NCBI GenBank assembly: GCA_031772625.1
Contig: CM062813.1
Span: forward strand, 689,822,420-689,886,419
Direction: 5' to 3'
DNA: 64,000 bases
Source of the DNA: Pinus tabuliformis
Taxonomy: Eukaryota; Streptophyta; Pinopsida; Pinales; Pinaceae
Shown here: piece by piece, positions 43,518-53,213 of the stretch
Layout: every line of letters begins with the position of its first letter
Position numbering within the stretch: position 1 is the first letter of the stretch
Made by a program: the position numbers and the translations under genes
Notes under the pieces: model-generated
What the model was told of the DNA's origin: nothing
Seen by the model: the letters and a program-made list of their open reading frames with translations, nothing else
Database searches by the model: none

Positions 43518-43562
43518 TTTGTCTTGAGGATGAACCACATTAGTTGGTTCAAAACGGCGACC
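43518..43562 (+). ncRNA. Decayed hammerhead motif, PLE unit 1
   Basis: Same layout as the arm ribozymes: TTTGTC, then TTGAGGA where CTGAGGA is expected, helix II hairpin with GAACCA/TTGGTTC, then AAAA where GAAA is expected, and GGC at the cleavage triplet. Three essential positions are lost, so it should be inactive. The changes include C-to-T and G-to-A transitions. Confidence 0.65.
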
Positions 43563-43610
43563 AAATTTCAAAAATGTGATTAATACATAAGACAATACTA
43601 TTATCAATAT

Positions 43611-45427
43611 GGATCACAAAAGTCTAAGATCTAACATTATAACCCTACACAGAAGGGATATGGCTGATAAAGTTCATCAGTTCGAATGAACTCGTCTACA
43701 GGTTTCAAAGAAAAAATCAGATCTTACTTTTCTGAAACGCTGCAGGGATGCATCCGTTATTCCGGGTTTTTCCTGTATTAATCATCGTCTTAATCGCTCT
43801 AAAAATAGACATTTTTTTCTTAAAACCAGTCTGGCTTTGATTAGATCTGAAATATGTAGGGTCAGGAAAGATCTTGATTTTTTAACTCGCAAGCTTCTTT
43901 CCCTTCACATGGAATTATCGAACGGCATTTCGGGCCTCCTATGGGGAATGATAGATGGTGGCTCTGCTGCCAAAGCGGTGCGGCTGGAAGAAATATTGAA
44001 AAATAAGCAATCGACCAAGTTTAATCATCTGCAAGGTGCGGACTTTGGTTTCTTCGATGATGCAGGGTCTTCTTCTCCAGCTTTGAACCTAATCGGTCAT
44101 GACTAGATCTCTGCTCTCCATTCATGGGTTCAATCCCTAAACTCTGAGACTATCCCTTTGACTCCATCTCATAAATTTTTTGTAGTAACGTCGTCCGAGC
44201 TCTCTGGTTCGGACTTGGGTTCTGATCTCCCCAGTTCTTGCAACGTTAAGATTGATACTACAATGATCGACCCCTCCAGTTCTAGCATTGTTAGCAACCA
44301 GAAGCATGGCTTCAATCTTGGTGATAAGCCATCCCTCTTCAGTTCTTATCAACCTGCAGTATTTTTTCCGCTCCATCGTGTGGGTGCTAATTACCCTTCT
44401 TCGTTGTCTTTGTCGAGGTCAAAGTCTGACCCTGTCCCCTCTGTCCTGTTGTCGGTCCCCTCTTGTTTCCAGGCCCCCTCTCCGACCTTTCCTAGGGTGG
44501 GGATCCTATCATTAGCCCTCCCTTGCCACTGCCTTTCCGCCTTTTTCCTTCACCACCTCCAAAACGACCCTCTTCGATGGTCCTTCAATCCTCATCTGAT
44601 CTCCAAACCACTCATGCGAAGTCTCTTTCGTTTTCTAATCCCCTTCCTGTCCTGGTTTTCCACTACAATCTGCCCTCCCCCCCCCGCTCTCCCGCATGCT
44701 CTCCCTCTTCTCCATCCCAATCTTCCCCTCTACCGTTTTCTTGTGAGTGCCATTGTCATCCCTCTTGTTCGCTGAGCCGTAGCCTTAATTTTTCTAATTT
44801 CCCCTTTTGTAACCTTCATAATGATATCGTTAAAAATAATAACACCTGGTTATATAGCTCTAATATCTTAACTAAATCAAATTTTAATGAGAACAATAGT
44901 AGTATTTCATATAATAATAATAATAAAAATAAAAACAAAAATATTTTTCTAAAAAACTCTAATATGAATAATAAGAATTATAACAACAATAATAATAATA
45001 GAATGGATAATAATAAGAATAAGAATAATAATAATAAAAACATTTTTTTTTCCAAAAAACTTTAGGATGAATAACAAAAACTATAACAATAACAATAATA
45101 AAAATAAAAATAATAATAATATAGTCAATCTTTCTAGTTTAGAGTTAGATCCTTTTGTTTTTCACCTTTTGAATAAAGGGCTTAATTTCACCCTTGCCCC
45201 CAAAAAATTCCCATTAATGATATTATATATAACATTGAATTTGGAATTAGGGATCTTCCTCATAATGTCAAGGAGGTTATTAGACAAGACTGTGCTATTG
45301 TACTTAGGAAAGCTAAGCCTTCTAAAAAAAACATTAGCAAAAATGAGTTTCTTGCCTTAAAAGCCTTAAGGGAAAACCCTGACATTGTTGTCCTAAAGTC
45401 GTACAAAGGTGGGGCCGTTGTAATCCT
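43611..45427 (+). pseudogene. PLE protein, N-terminal region to RT start (unit 1)
   Basis: ATG at 43611 (MDHKSLRSNIITLH) is the counterpart of 59189. Stops at 43688 and 44104 and later frameshifts break it. The N-terminal part is basic and helical (EICRVRKDLDFLTRKLLSLH); the middle is Ser/Pro-rich; then an AAT-rich tract coding poly-Asn (44900-45120). The RT N-terminal part begins near 45121 with LLNKGLNFTLAPKK and VVLKSYKGGAVVIL, the latter a decayed PLE RT motif (unit 2 has LKADKGGAVVIL). The gypsy insertion follows within that motif region. Confidence 0.75.
44900..45125. repeat. AAT/AAC-rich low-complexity tract
   Basis: Irregular AAT, AAC and AAA triplets. The translation is mostly Asn and Lys. 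Unit 2 has a counterpart at 60480-60645 of different length, so it is unstable. Confidence 0.85.
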
Positions 45428-46396
45428 TGTTGGGAGTGGGATCCCCCAAGGGCAGTTTTGGGGCTAAAAGCCCATGTTTAAGTCAAACTTTTGTAATATT
45501 ATTGTAAAGACTCTGCATTTTGTGGTCGCAGAGCGCGAAGGTGTTGTGTGTCACAAAGGGTAGTCTACCCTTAGTTTTGTAAAGTAAATTCGGTTGTAAG
45601 AGATTTACCCATGGTTTGCGGACCATGGGATTGTAAAAGGAGCTAAGCTCTAAGTAGTTAGAGGGATCGAACATGTAAGAGAGTCATAGCTTTAGAGCAA
45701 GAAGTCTAAGTCTTGGGTTGTAGCGTAGGTAGAGGCTCTGCAGCTGAGTGCATAGAGGCCTAGGGTAGAAGTCCACAGCTGAGTGCGCGAACCCCTATAG
45801 CTGTGTGCGCAGGGTGGACAGAGTCTGTTAACAGTTGGGAAATATTAATAAAAGGAGTTATTCTGCAATTTCTAAGCATTTGTTCTGTTGATGGGTTTGG
45901 ATATTTTGTGTATGAATTTCCTTTATTGTACTTCTATGATGCGCGAATGAATACAGTTACATTGAATGATTAAATGCAATTATGAATATCTGATTACGTA
46001 GTGATAACTTTAAGTATTCGACAAGATAAGCAAGTAACTTAGGGTAATTGAGGAATCTGCACAGCGCGTTGCCATAACAGCACGAAAGTACCTGAGCCAC
46101 AGGTTAGGACTGTGCGAAGGTCGATCGTATACTTTCGTGAAGGTACTGAAAGCTGGAATAGAGGGTTTGTCTTATAAGCCCTAGAGTGAGATCACCTACG
46201 CAAAGGTAGGGATATGAGAGACCAAACGACATCACAACCTTCTCAGGGTGCGGAAACTTGGTTCCAGCATCCCCCCATACTACTTCAGGTGAGACTTCAG
46301 TCTGCGCTCTGCGGGCTGATGCCGAAAGGGCCAATAGTGTAGGGATTTGTTTGGCTAATTAATGCTGAACCTGGGTCAGGCCCCCTTAAGCCAACA
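45428..46396 (+). repeat. Plus gypsy 5' LTR
   Basis: Starts TGTTGGGAGTGGG and ends AAGCCAACA. It aligns over its whole length with 56180-57151. No ORF is supported. Confidence 0.92.
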
Positions 46397-46398
46397 AA

Positions 46399-46418
46399 TG
46401 GTTCCGTTGTCGGGAACG
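46399..46418 (+). other. Primer binding site of the plus gypsy
   Basis: TGGTTCCGTTGTCGGGAACG begins two bases after the LTR. It resembles the TGGCGCCGTTGCCGGG-type sites of plant gypsy elements, changed at several positions. Confidence 0.75.
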
Positions 46419-46553
46419 AAATCTGCATAAGAGATGTGTGTTGTTGTATCACTGGAATCCAACTAAGAAGGAGATTGGAGATTGGTTTGATAGAAAAATC
46501 CACGAATTCGCGGCACAAGAGAAAAAAACCTGCGACTGTCAAAAGAACAATGG

Positions 46554-48807
46554 TTGGACAGATACCTATATATAGAGATCCACAAGACCTTTTTTTGCTC
46601 CTTCCCTATCGAGCTATACAAGTGGATCGCGAAGCTAGCAGATAGCCTAGGAAGGTGGAAACTTGACAGTCCTATTGTGTGGACCCCAGAGCTAGTGCAA
46701 AGGTTGGAAGCATTGGAGGATAAGATCGCCCGTGCTATCAATCATTGGCTTGATCACGTCATAGGGGGGTTTGTGACTGAATTCGTGGTCGACACCTCAG
46801 TCAGCTATAACTAGGCGGAGCGACTTTTTTTCAAAGGATGTTATGCAGCTACCTTGATGTTCGAAACTACGCGAAGCGTAAAAACTTACAGAAACGAAGG
46901 AAAAATGGGTCTGGAGTATAACGCTTTGATTTCACCTCAGCGAAGTGACAAAGAAGGCATAGCGAAGGTTTCTACACGAAGTGCTATTAAGCTAATAATA
47001 CAAGGATTCCTGCGGATACCACCTCCGTCCACACCCCCTCCAACTTCACCACCCTCATCTCCAACTTCGCTCGTACCACCTCCACCTCCACCGCAGTTCA
47101 ATATGACAAATACAGTGAAGTTCCCTTTGTTCAAAGGCTTGGGAAATGAGGACCCAGATCAATTCTAGTTCGTTGTGAGAGCTGTATGGGAAGATCAAGG
47201 TGTTACAAATGATCATATAAAGAAGGTGACACTGGTTAGTGCTCTGCAAGATCGCGCGCAAACCTGATATATTAAGTACTCTAATGATAACCTGAATGCT
47301 GGAGTAGCATACATCTAGGCAACATTAAAAAGGGAATTTAGTAGGCCTAAATGCCTTGGGAACGAGATTAGAGGCTGAATGTACAATCCGTGAAGCCAAC
47401 ATGAATTTGATAGATGGACAACATCGCGAGTGGTTTTTGGCTTCGCTACTACCACACTTAAGGAGTGCGTTGTCGCAGCAGAAGATAACAACTCAGGCAG
47501 AGGCCTTGGAGATTGCCATGAGACTACATGAGACTCCAATGCAAGATCCTAATCTAGGAGTTCAACAGATCCATGCGTAGCTGAAGAATCTGTGCCTTGA
47601 AATGCAAAGTCTGAAGCAGGACAGAATGGTTCGACTAGAGGTACGCGAGGAGGTATGGTGCTTGAAATGCAAGAGTCAGGGTCATGACAAAGACCATTGC
47701 CCGGTATTTGCAAATTACATTGTAGGAGGAGGACCGATGCCTTTAAGGCTAGAAGCTCAAGCAGGACCTAGCATGGGGCCTGCATTATGGTGCGCTATCT
47801 GTCAGGTAGCCAAAAAACATGCCACGGATAATTGTCACTTGCTATAGAAGTATGTACAAGCACCGCAACAATTGTTTTGCAACTTTTGCAAGTTGGTAGG
47901 GCATGATAAGCGTGCTTGCAGAAGCTATGAACTGATGATGGATAGAACTCCCACCTATAGGGTTCAGGCCGAAACGCGGCCCCTTGACTAGAACAAAGGA
48001 ATGGCGTGGATAGGATTTCAGGGGCGCGGAAGAGGCCGACGTGGAGGAGGACCTGGTAGAGGTTGAGGATAGTTGATTTTCTATAATTGTGGAGGACCAG
48101 GACACTATGCCCATGACTGCACTAATCCAACGCATCTCTCGCGCAAGTATTGCACACTGTTTCATCATGAAACGAAAGACTCTCCTATGTTGATAGCTAG
48201 GATATGTGACAAAGGGGCACTACCACCTCCGTCGACTCAGAACCTGCAGATGATGAGGTCTGAGCTGCACGAGGAAGATCCAAATGTAAATATAGTGCTT
48301 AGAAGTGGAATCGCGACAAGAGATGACAAGGGGAAATAGCCAGAAGATAGTACATGGGTTTGCAAAGCCCCAAAAAAGGAGGTTGTGTTTGATTTGGAGC
48401 ATGCTCGTGAAGCCTTGATGGAAGCTAAGAAGAGCTTCGCTGAGGCCTCCACCTTAAGAAGCAAGGATAAGCCTCAGTCGGAGATGGACCCCTCTATGCT
48501 CACGACTTTCCTGGAAACCTGTATGAAGTTACTGCACGACAGTAAGGCTATGAAAGGGTTACAAGAACTCATCAATAGATGCGTTGGAACCACGCCAGGT
48601 GAGCCGCACGTAGTACAAAAGATTGGCAAGCATAAAACAAGGACGAGACGGGAGATGAGACTGACCGCACAGATAGGAGAATATGAAATGGATCAGGTCA
48701 TTTTGGACTTGGGTTCAGATGCAAATGTCCTACCAAAACAGACTTGGGAGAGAATGGGGAGACCTACACTGCAATGGTCTTTGATTCAGCTAAGGATGGC
48801 GAATTAG
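46554..48807 (+). pseudogene. Gypsy Gag with several zinc knuckles, and protease
   Basis: Starts in an N-terminal region (MDRYLYIEIHKTFF; WTPELVQRLEALEDKIAR), then a Pro-rich linker (near 47020-47090) and a capsid part with FPLFKGLGNEDPDQF and HREWFLASLLPHLRSAL. Zinc-binding motifs follow: CLKCKSQGHDKDHC (47658-47700), CAICQVAKKHATDNC, CNFCKLVGHDKRAC, and a fourth, YNCGGPGHYAHDC, whose first Cys is lost. The aspartic protease motif is VILDLGSDANVLP (about 48700-48740). Stops at 47166, 47578, 47845, 48337 and 48805 are all TAG where a Gln or Trp codon fits. Four knuckle-like motifs is more than usual for Gag. Confidence 0.82.
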
Positions 48808-49520
48808 CAGAAAATCATCCCCATGGGGCGGCTGCAGGGGGTGACTGTGGATATTGAGGGAGAAAGCGCGCTAGCTGATTTTGAAGTAATAGAGATAGTG
48901 GATGAAAACAATCCCTATCCTGTGCTCTTGGGAATTGATTGGGCTACTGATATGAACGGGGTAATCAATCTGAAGAAGCGAAAGATGATCTTTGAGAAGA
49001 AATCGTTGCGCGTAATAGTACCCCTCGATCCTGCTGAAGGATCACGCTATACTAAACCTATCTGCGATTATGAGAGTGATGATGACTTGGACTGTATCTA
49101 TAAGATAACAATGCGAGACCAAGATTGGGTGAATCCCACTGCAGATGGATGGATTACCTGGGATCACGAGAGTTCCTACACTTCGGACTCCGACGAAGAA
49201 ATAGAACGTTGGTAGAATCGGTTACATGAAGTAACTATGCTGAATTGCAACATGATGACCTAGTCGCTACACTGTGTGTCATCAGAGGTAAGAAATCTGC
49301 CTACCTATGATGGTTTGAATGAGGTATATATCTTTTTGGATGCATTTTAAAGGGAGGTACCATTAAAGCAGCCTTCCAGGCCTTGGACTGGGCACTGCGT
49401 GCGATGCCCACAAGATGGTGGGGTACGCACAAGGGAAGCTATGATGATTGGCGTTAATGTAGGAGGATGATGAGAACACGATTTGGGAAGCCTAATATGT
49501 GACTGATAGACAAGTATGAT
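48808..49520 (+). pseudogene. Protease C-terminal half and linker
   Basis: The frame from 48823 reads GRLQGVTVDIEGESALADFEVIEIV and PVLLGIDWATDMN, the second half of a retropepsin domain (the LLGIDW segment is diagnostic). After TAG at 49213 it passes through decayed text (EVRNLPTYDGLNEVYIFLDAF) into the capsid-like domain near 49360. Confidence 0.75.
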
Positions 49521-50078
49521 GGGAAAAATGACCCGCGCGTGCATTTGGCCAAATGGACGCAGGTTTATGGAGAAAAGCCCCAACGTGAGTGGGTGCACCT
49601 ATTCTGTCATACCCTAGATGTTATCCCAATCAATTGGTATATAGAAATAGAGCTTCACCATGGAATAGGTGAATGGGATATCTTGCACGAAGGATTCATG
49701 ATGACATTCAGTTTTGAGGACGGGTTTGACAGTATTGATGAAGTGCTACAGGAGGTAAAAGTAGCAATCTTTACGGTACTGCAGGATCTTTTAGACCTGA
49801 TTCAGCCTGAATGGGCTACTCAGTTGAGTTGTGTGCTAGAATGTTATAATGTAGCTGTTGAAGAAGAGGACGAGGATCTACAAAAGATTAACATTCCAGA
49901 AACAGAAGGCCACCGCGCGGTTCAAGGACCGCAGATTGAGAACCCTAACATAACCGCGCCATTGAAAATGAAACAAGTGAACATTGGTACGGAGGCAGAA
50001 CCCAAATTCACGAATATTGGAGACTACTGGGATGACACGATGGTGGATAAGGTCACTGAATTGCTCTATGAATACTAG
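49360..50078 (+). pseudogene. Second Gag/capsid-like domain between protease and RT
   Basis: Translation gives FQALDWALRAMPTRWWGTHKG, then KYDGKNDPRVHLAKWTQVYG and EWVHLFCHTLDVIPINWYI with WDILHEGFMMTF. This is the layout of the retrotransposon Gag (capsid) family: a helical bundle with conserved W..W and F..F positions. It lies after the protease and before the RT linker (QVNIGTEAEPKFTNIGDYW), distinct from the Gag at 46554. An acidic linker (EEEDEDLQKINIPE) follows. It is broken by stops and one frameshift near 49440-49540. Confidence 0.7.
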
Positions 50079-52703
50079 GACTTATTCCCTACCAAGTTTA
50101 CGGATCTGAAAGGAATAATCGGGGACCTAGGAATGATGAAGATCATGCTAAAACCCGACGCGAAGCCAGTTAAGAAAAGGCCTTACCGTCTCAATCCAAA
50201 ATATAAGGAGAAGGTCTGCTTAGAGCTAGATAAGATGCTCACGGCAGGCATCATTGAGCCTGTGGAAGAATCTGATTGGGTAAGCCCAATGGTGGTGCAA
50301 GATAGGAAGCAGAAGGATGAGATAAGGATATGTGTGGATCTTAGAAAACAGAATGACGCTTGTGTGCATGATCCTTTCCCGACTCCATTCATGGATGAAG
50401 TGTTGGATAATGTAGGTGGCCAGGAAGCATATTCCTTCACTGATGGGTTCTCTGGGTACCACCAAATCAAAATCGCGCCGGAGGATAGGAGCAAGACAAC
50501 CTTCGCGCAGTTTGGATTGAAGAATGTGCTTGCAATCTTTTCGCGCATGGTTGTTGCGACATTCAAGGAACTTATTCATAAGTTCTTGGAGGTATATTTT
50601 GATGACTGGACTATATTTGGGTTGGTTAAGAACCATGTAGCAAGCTTGCGCTTGATGCTTGATACCTATCGAAGATACTAGATCGCACTCAATCTCAAGA
50701 AGTGTCTGTTTTGCATTCCTTTTAGGAACCTATTGGGGCTTGTGGTTTGCAAATAAGGACTGATGGTAGACCCCACGAAGATCACGGTAATACTGAACTT
50801 GGAAGCGCCGAGGAGTGTGAAACAACTGCGCACTACTCTGGGACATACGAGATATTACAGAAAGTTTATCAAAAGCTATGCCCAGATCACCACGCCTATG
50901 GAAAAATTGTTGAAGAAGGATGTCACGTTCTGCTGGAACGATGACTGTAAGAAGAGCTTGGATATATTGAAAGAAAATATGGTTACCGCGTCAATTCTAG
51001 TCTTCCCGGACTGGAAGAAAGAATTTCATGTACATGTTGATGCGTCATGTATAGCGCTGGGAGCAATACTAACACAAGCTGGCGGAGAAGGCTTGGACCA
51101 TCCTATCGCGTTCGCAAGCCGTAGATTATCCAAAGCAGAGAAGAAATATTCTACCACTAAATGCGAGGGGTTAGCTATGATGTATGCGCTTTAGAAGTAC
51201 CAGCACTACTTGCTAGGAGGCCATTTTAAGATGTATACGGATCACTCCGCGCTGAAGTACCTAGTCAATAAGCTTGTGTTGGGGGGGCGAATATGTAGAT
51301 GGCTCTTATTGTTCCAAGAGTATGATTTTGAAGTTGTTGTGAAGCCAGGACGATTGAATGCGGGACCAGACCATCTGTCGCGCATCGAAACAGGGGAGGA
51401 ACCTACTAACTTGGAAGAAGGATTGCCTAACACGCAGCTATTTGCAGTGCATGTCGTGGATGGTCATTTTGAGGATATAATACACTTCCTAACTACAAGA
51501 ACTGCACCAGAAGGATACACTGTCTAGCAAAAGAAGGAATTAGTGGTGCGCGCGACAGATTTCTCTGTCATTGCTAGGCATCTGTACAAAATGGGTACTG
51601 ATGAGATATTGTGATGGTATGTACCTGAGTTCGAGAGAAGCAACATCCTTGTGGATGCTCATGGGGGCACCACGAGAGGACATTATGCAGGGAGAGCAAC
51701 CACGTAGAAGATTCTACGCGCAGGGTTGTGGTGGCCAACCCTTCATCAGGATTCAAAAGCATATTGCAAGGCATGTGATGTATGTCAAAGAACAAGTAGG
51801 CCATCGCGGAGGGATGAAATGCCTTTGAATCCACAAATGATGTTGCAACCCTTCGAGAAATGGGGGATAGATTTTGTAGGGCCCATTCATCCACAAGGGA
51901 AGACAAGAGCAAGGTACATTATCACTGCGATGGAGTCTTTGACTCGTTGGGCAGAAGCGTAGCCGATGAAGGATTGCACAGGCACGATGGTTGTGAAGTT
52001 CCTATTTGAGCATGTACTGACACGATTTGGATGCCCAAGGATCTTAATGAGTGACCGTGGTGCGCACTTCCTGAATGAGACGATCAGTGCACTCACGGAG
52101 GAATTTCAGGTATATCACCAGAAGAGCACACCTTATCACCCATAGGCTAACGGGACAATGGAGGCATTCAACAAAGTGCTTGAAAATGCACTGACCAAGG
52201 TTTGCAATGCTCAGCGAAGTGATTGGGACCTACGCATACTTGCAGTATTGTGGGCTTATCGAACGACATGCAAGAAGTTGACGGGACAAACCCCTTTCAT
52301 GCTTGTCTATGGTGTGGAAGCCATAATGCCTATGGAATACATCATGCCTAGTCTGCCCATATTAGCGCTCATAGACATGACAGATTGCACAGCCTTGGAA
52401 GAGCTTGAAGAAGAAATATTTTTGGCTGGATTTCACCAGCAGGTCCAAAAGCAACACGAAAAGGCATGGCATGATCGACACATAAAGCTGTGCACATTTA
52501 AGGTAAATGATCTAGTTTTGTTGTATGATAGTAAGTTTGATAAATTTCCAGGAAAATATAGGATGCACTGGTTAGGGCCTTATGTTATTAAGGAGATTGC
52601 TGACGGAGGAGCAGTACAACTGGTCAAGTTAAATGGAGAACCCTTCGCAGGAAAGGTGAATGGAAGTCGCTTGAAGCCATACGCAGGCGGTCCGACCATG
52701 TGA
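50079..52703 (+). pseudogene. Gypsy RT, RNase H and integrase
   Basis: RT: KKRPYRLNPKYKEKV, IRICVDLRKQND, TDGFSGYHQIKIAPEDR, FDDWTIFG. Between KTTF and FGLKN about 13 residues are deleted (near 50500-50515), removing part of the palm. RNase H: FHVHVDASCIALGAILTQAGG, YTDHSALKYLVNK. Integrase: GHYAGRATTQKILRAGLWWP, CKACDVCQR, then D, D, E in GIDFVGP, MSDRGAHF and NGTMEAFNK, and C-terminal [14 protein letters not shown]. Stops at 50679, 50754 (TAA), 51192, 51525, 51612 (TGA), 51960 and 52143 mostly equal CAG, CAA or CGA codons with C changed to T. Confidence 0.9.
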
Positions 52704-53213
52704 CTTAATGAAAGTGGCACAGTTTGAGCTTTCCAGGCAGCTGAAAGGAGGTGCGGGACTTCAAACTACACTGCCCAGGTGGGGGAGCTACACGATTGGA
52801 AGATGGTGCGAAGCAAGGACATGTCACTAGATCCGCAACAACGCGGAGGGAGCTACACTACCCAGGGAGAAATCGCGCAAGTCAGCCGGAAAGTGACCAT
52901 TACAGTCACTATTCATGAAAAGACGGCAGAAGTGAGGCCAAATGGAGCGGGCAACCGACATTTAAGACGAAATTTATGGCTTAGATCCTTGAAAATCTGC
53001 TGCTAATCCAACATTAATGAACCAATTATGGGGGGAACTGTCAGATTTGAATTCAAAATGCCCTATAAATTACAAGTGGCTGCCCAGGGAAAAACATGTG
53101 GCATTTTGAGAATTGAGTTGTTGCGCTTTCAAGTGCACATGCGCTGTGAATTCTTTCAAGATCTGATAGCAAGTCTAGCTTTTGAACATTTGTTAAAGTA
53201 GAACCAAGCACTA
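52704..53213 (+). other. Spacer between pol and the extra ORF
   Basis: No conserved ORF; the short frame 52779-53006 is not supported. Sequence is purine-rich, with a repeated GGGAGCTACAC motif near 52783 and 52847. Confidence 0.5.

Larger units (their letters stand above)
42516..43558 (+). mobile_element. PLE unit 0 (5'-truncated, with inverted leader)
   Basis: Begins with a 57-bp inverted copy of the PLE start region (compare 43590-43640), then jumps into the coding region shortly before the GIY-YIG domain. It ends at the decayed hammerhead near 43518-43558 that begins unit 1. 5' truncation with an inverted leading piece and tandem arrangement are known PLE features. Confidence 0.75.

Noticed and set aside
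44146-44775. Ser/Pro-rich 205-aa ORF as an independent gene
   Set aside because: It aligns with the N-terminal PLE region in unit 2 (59528-60448) and is part of that protein.
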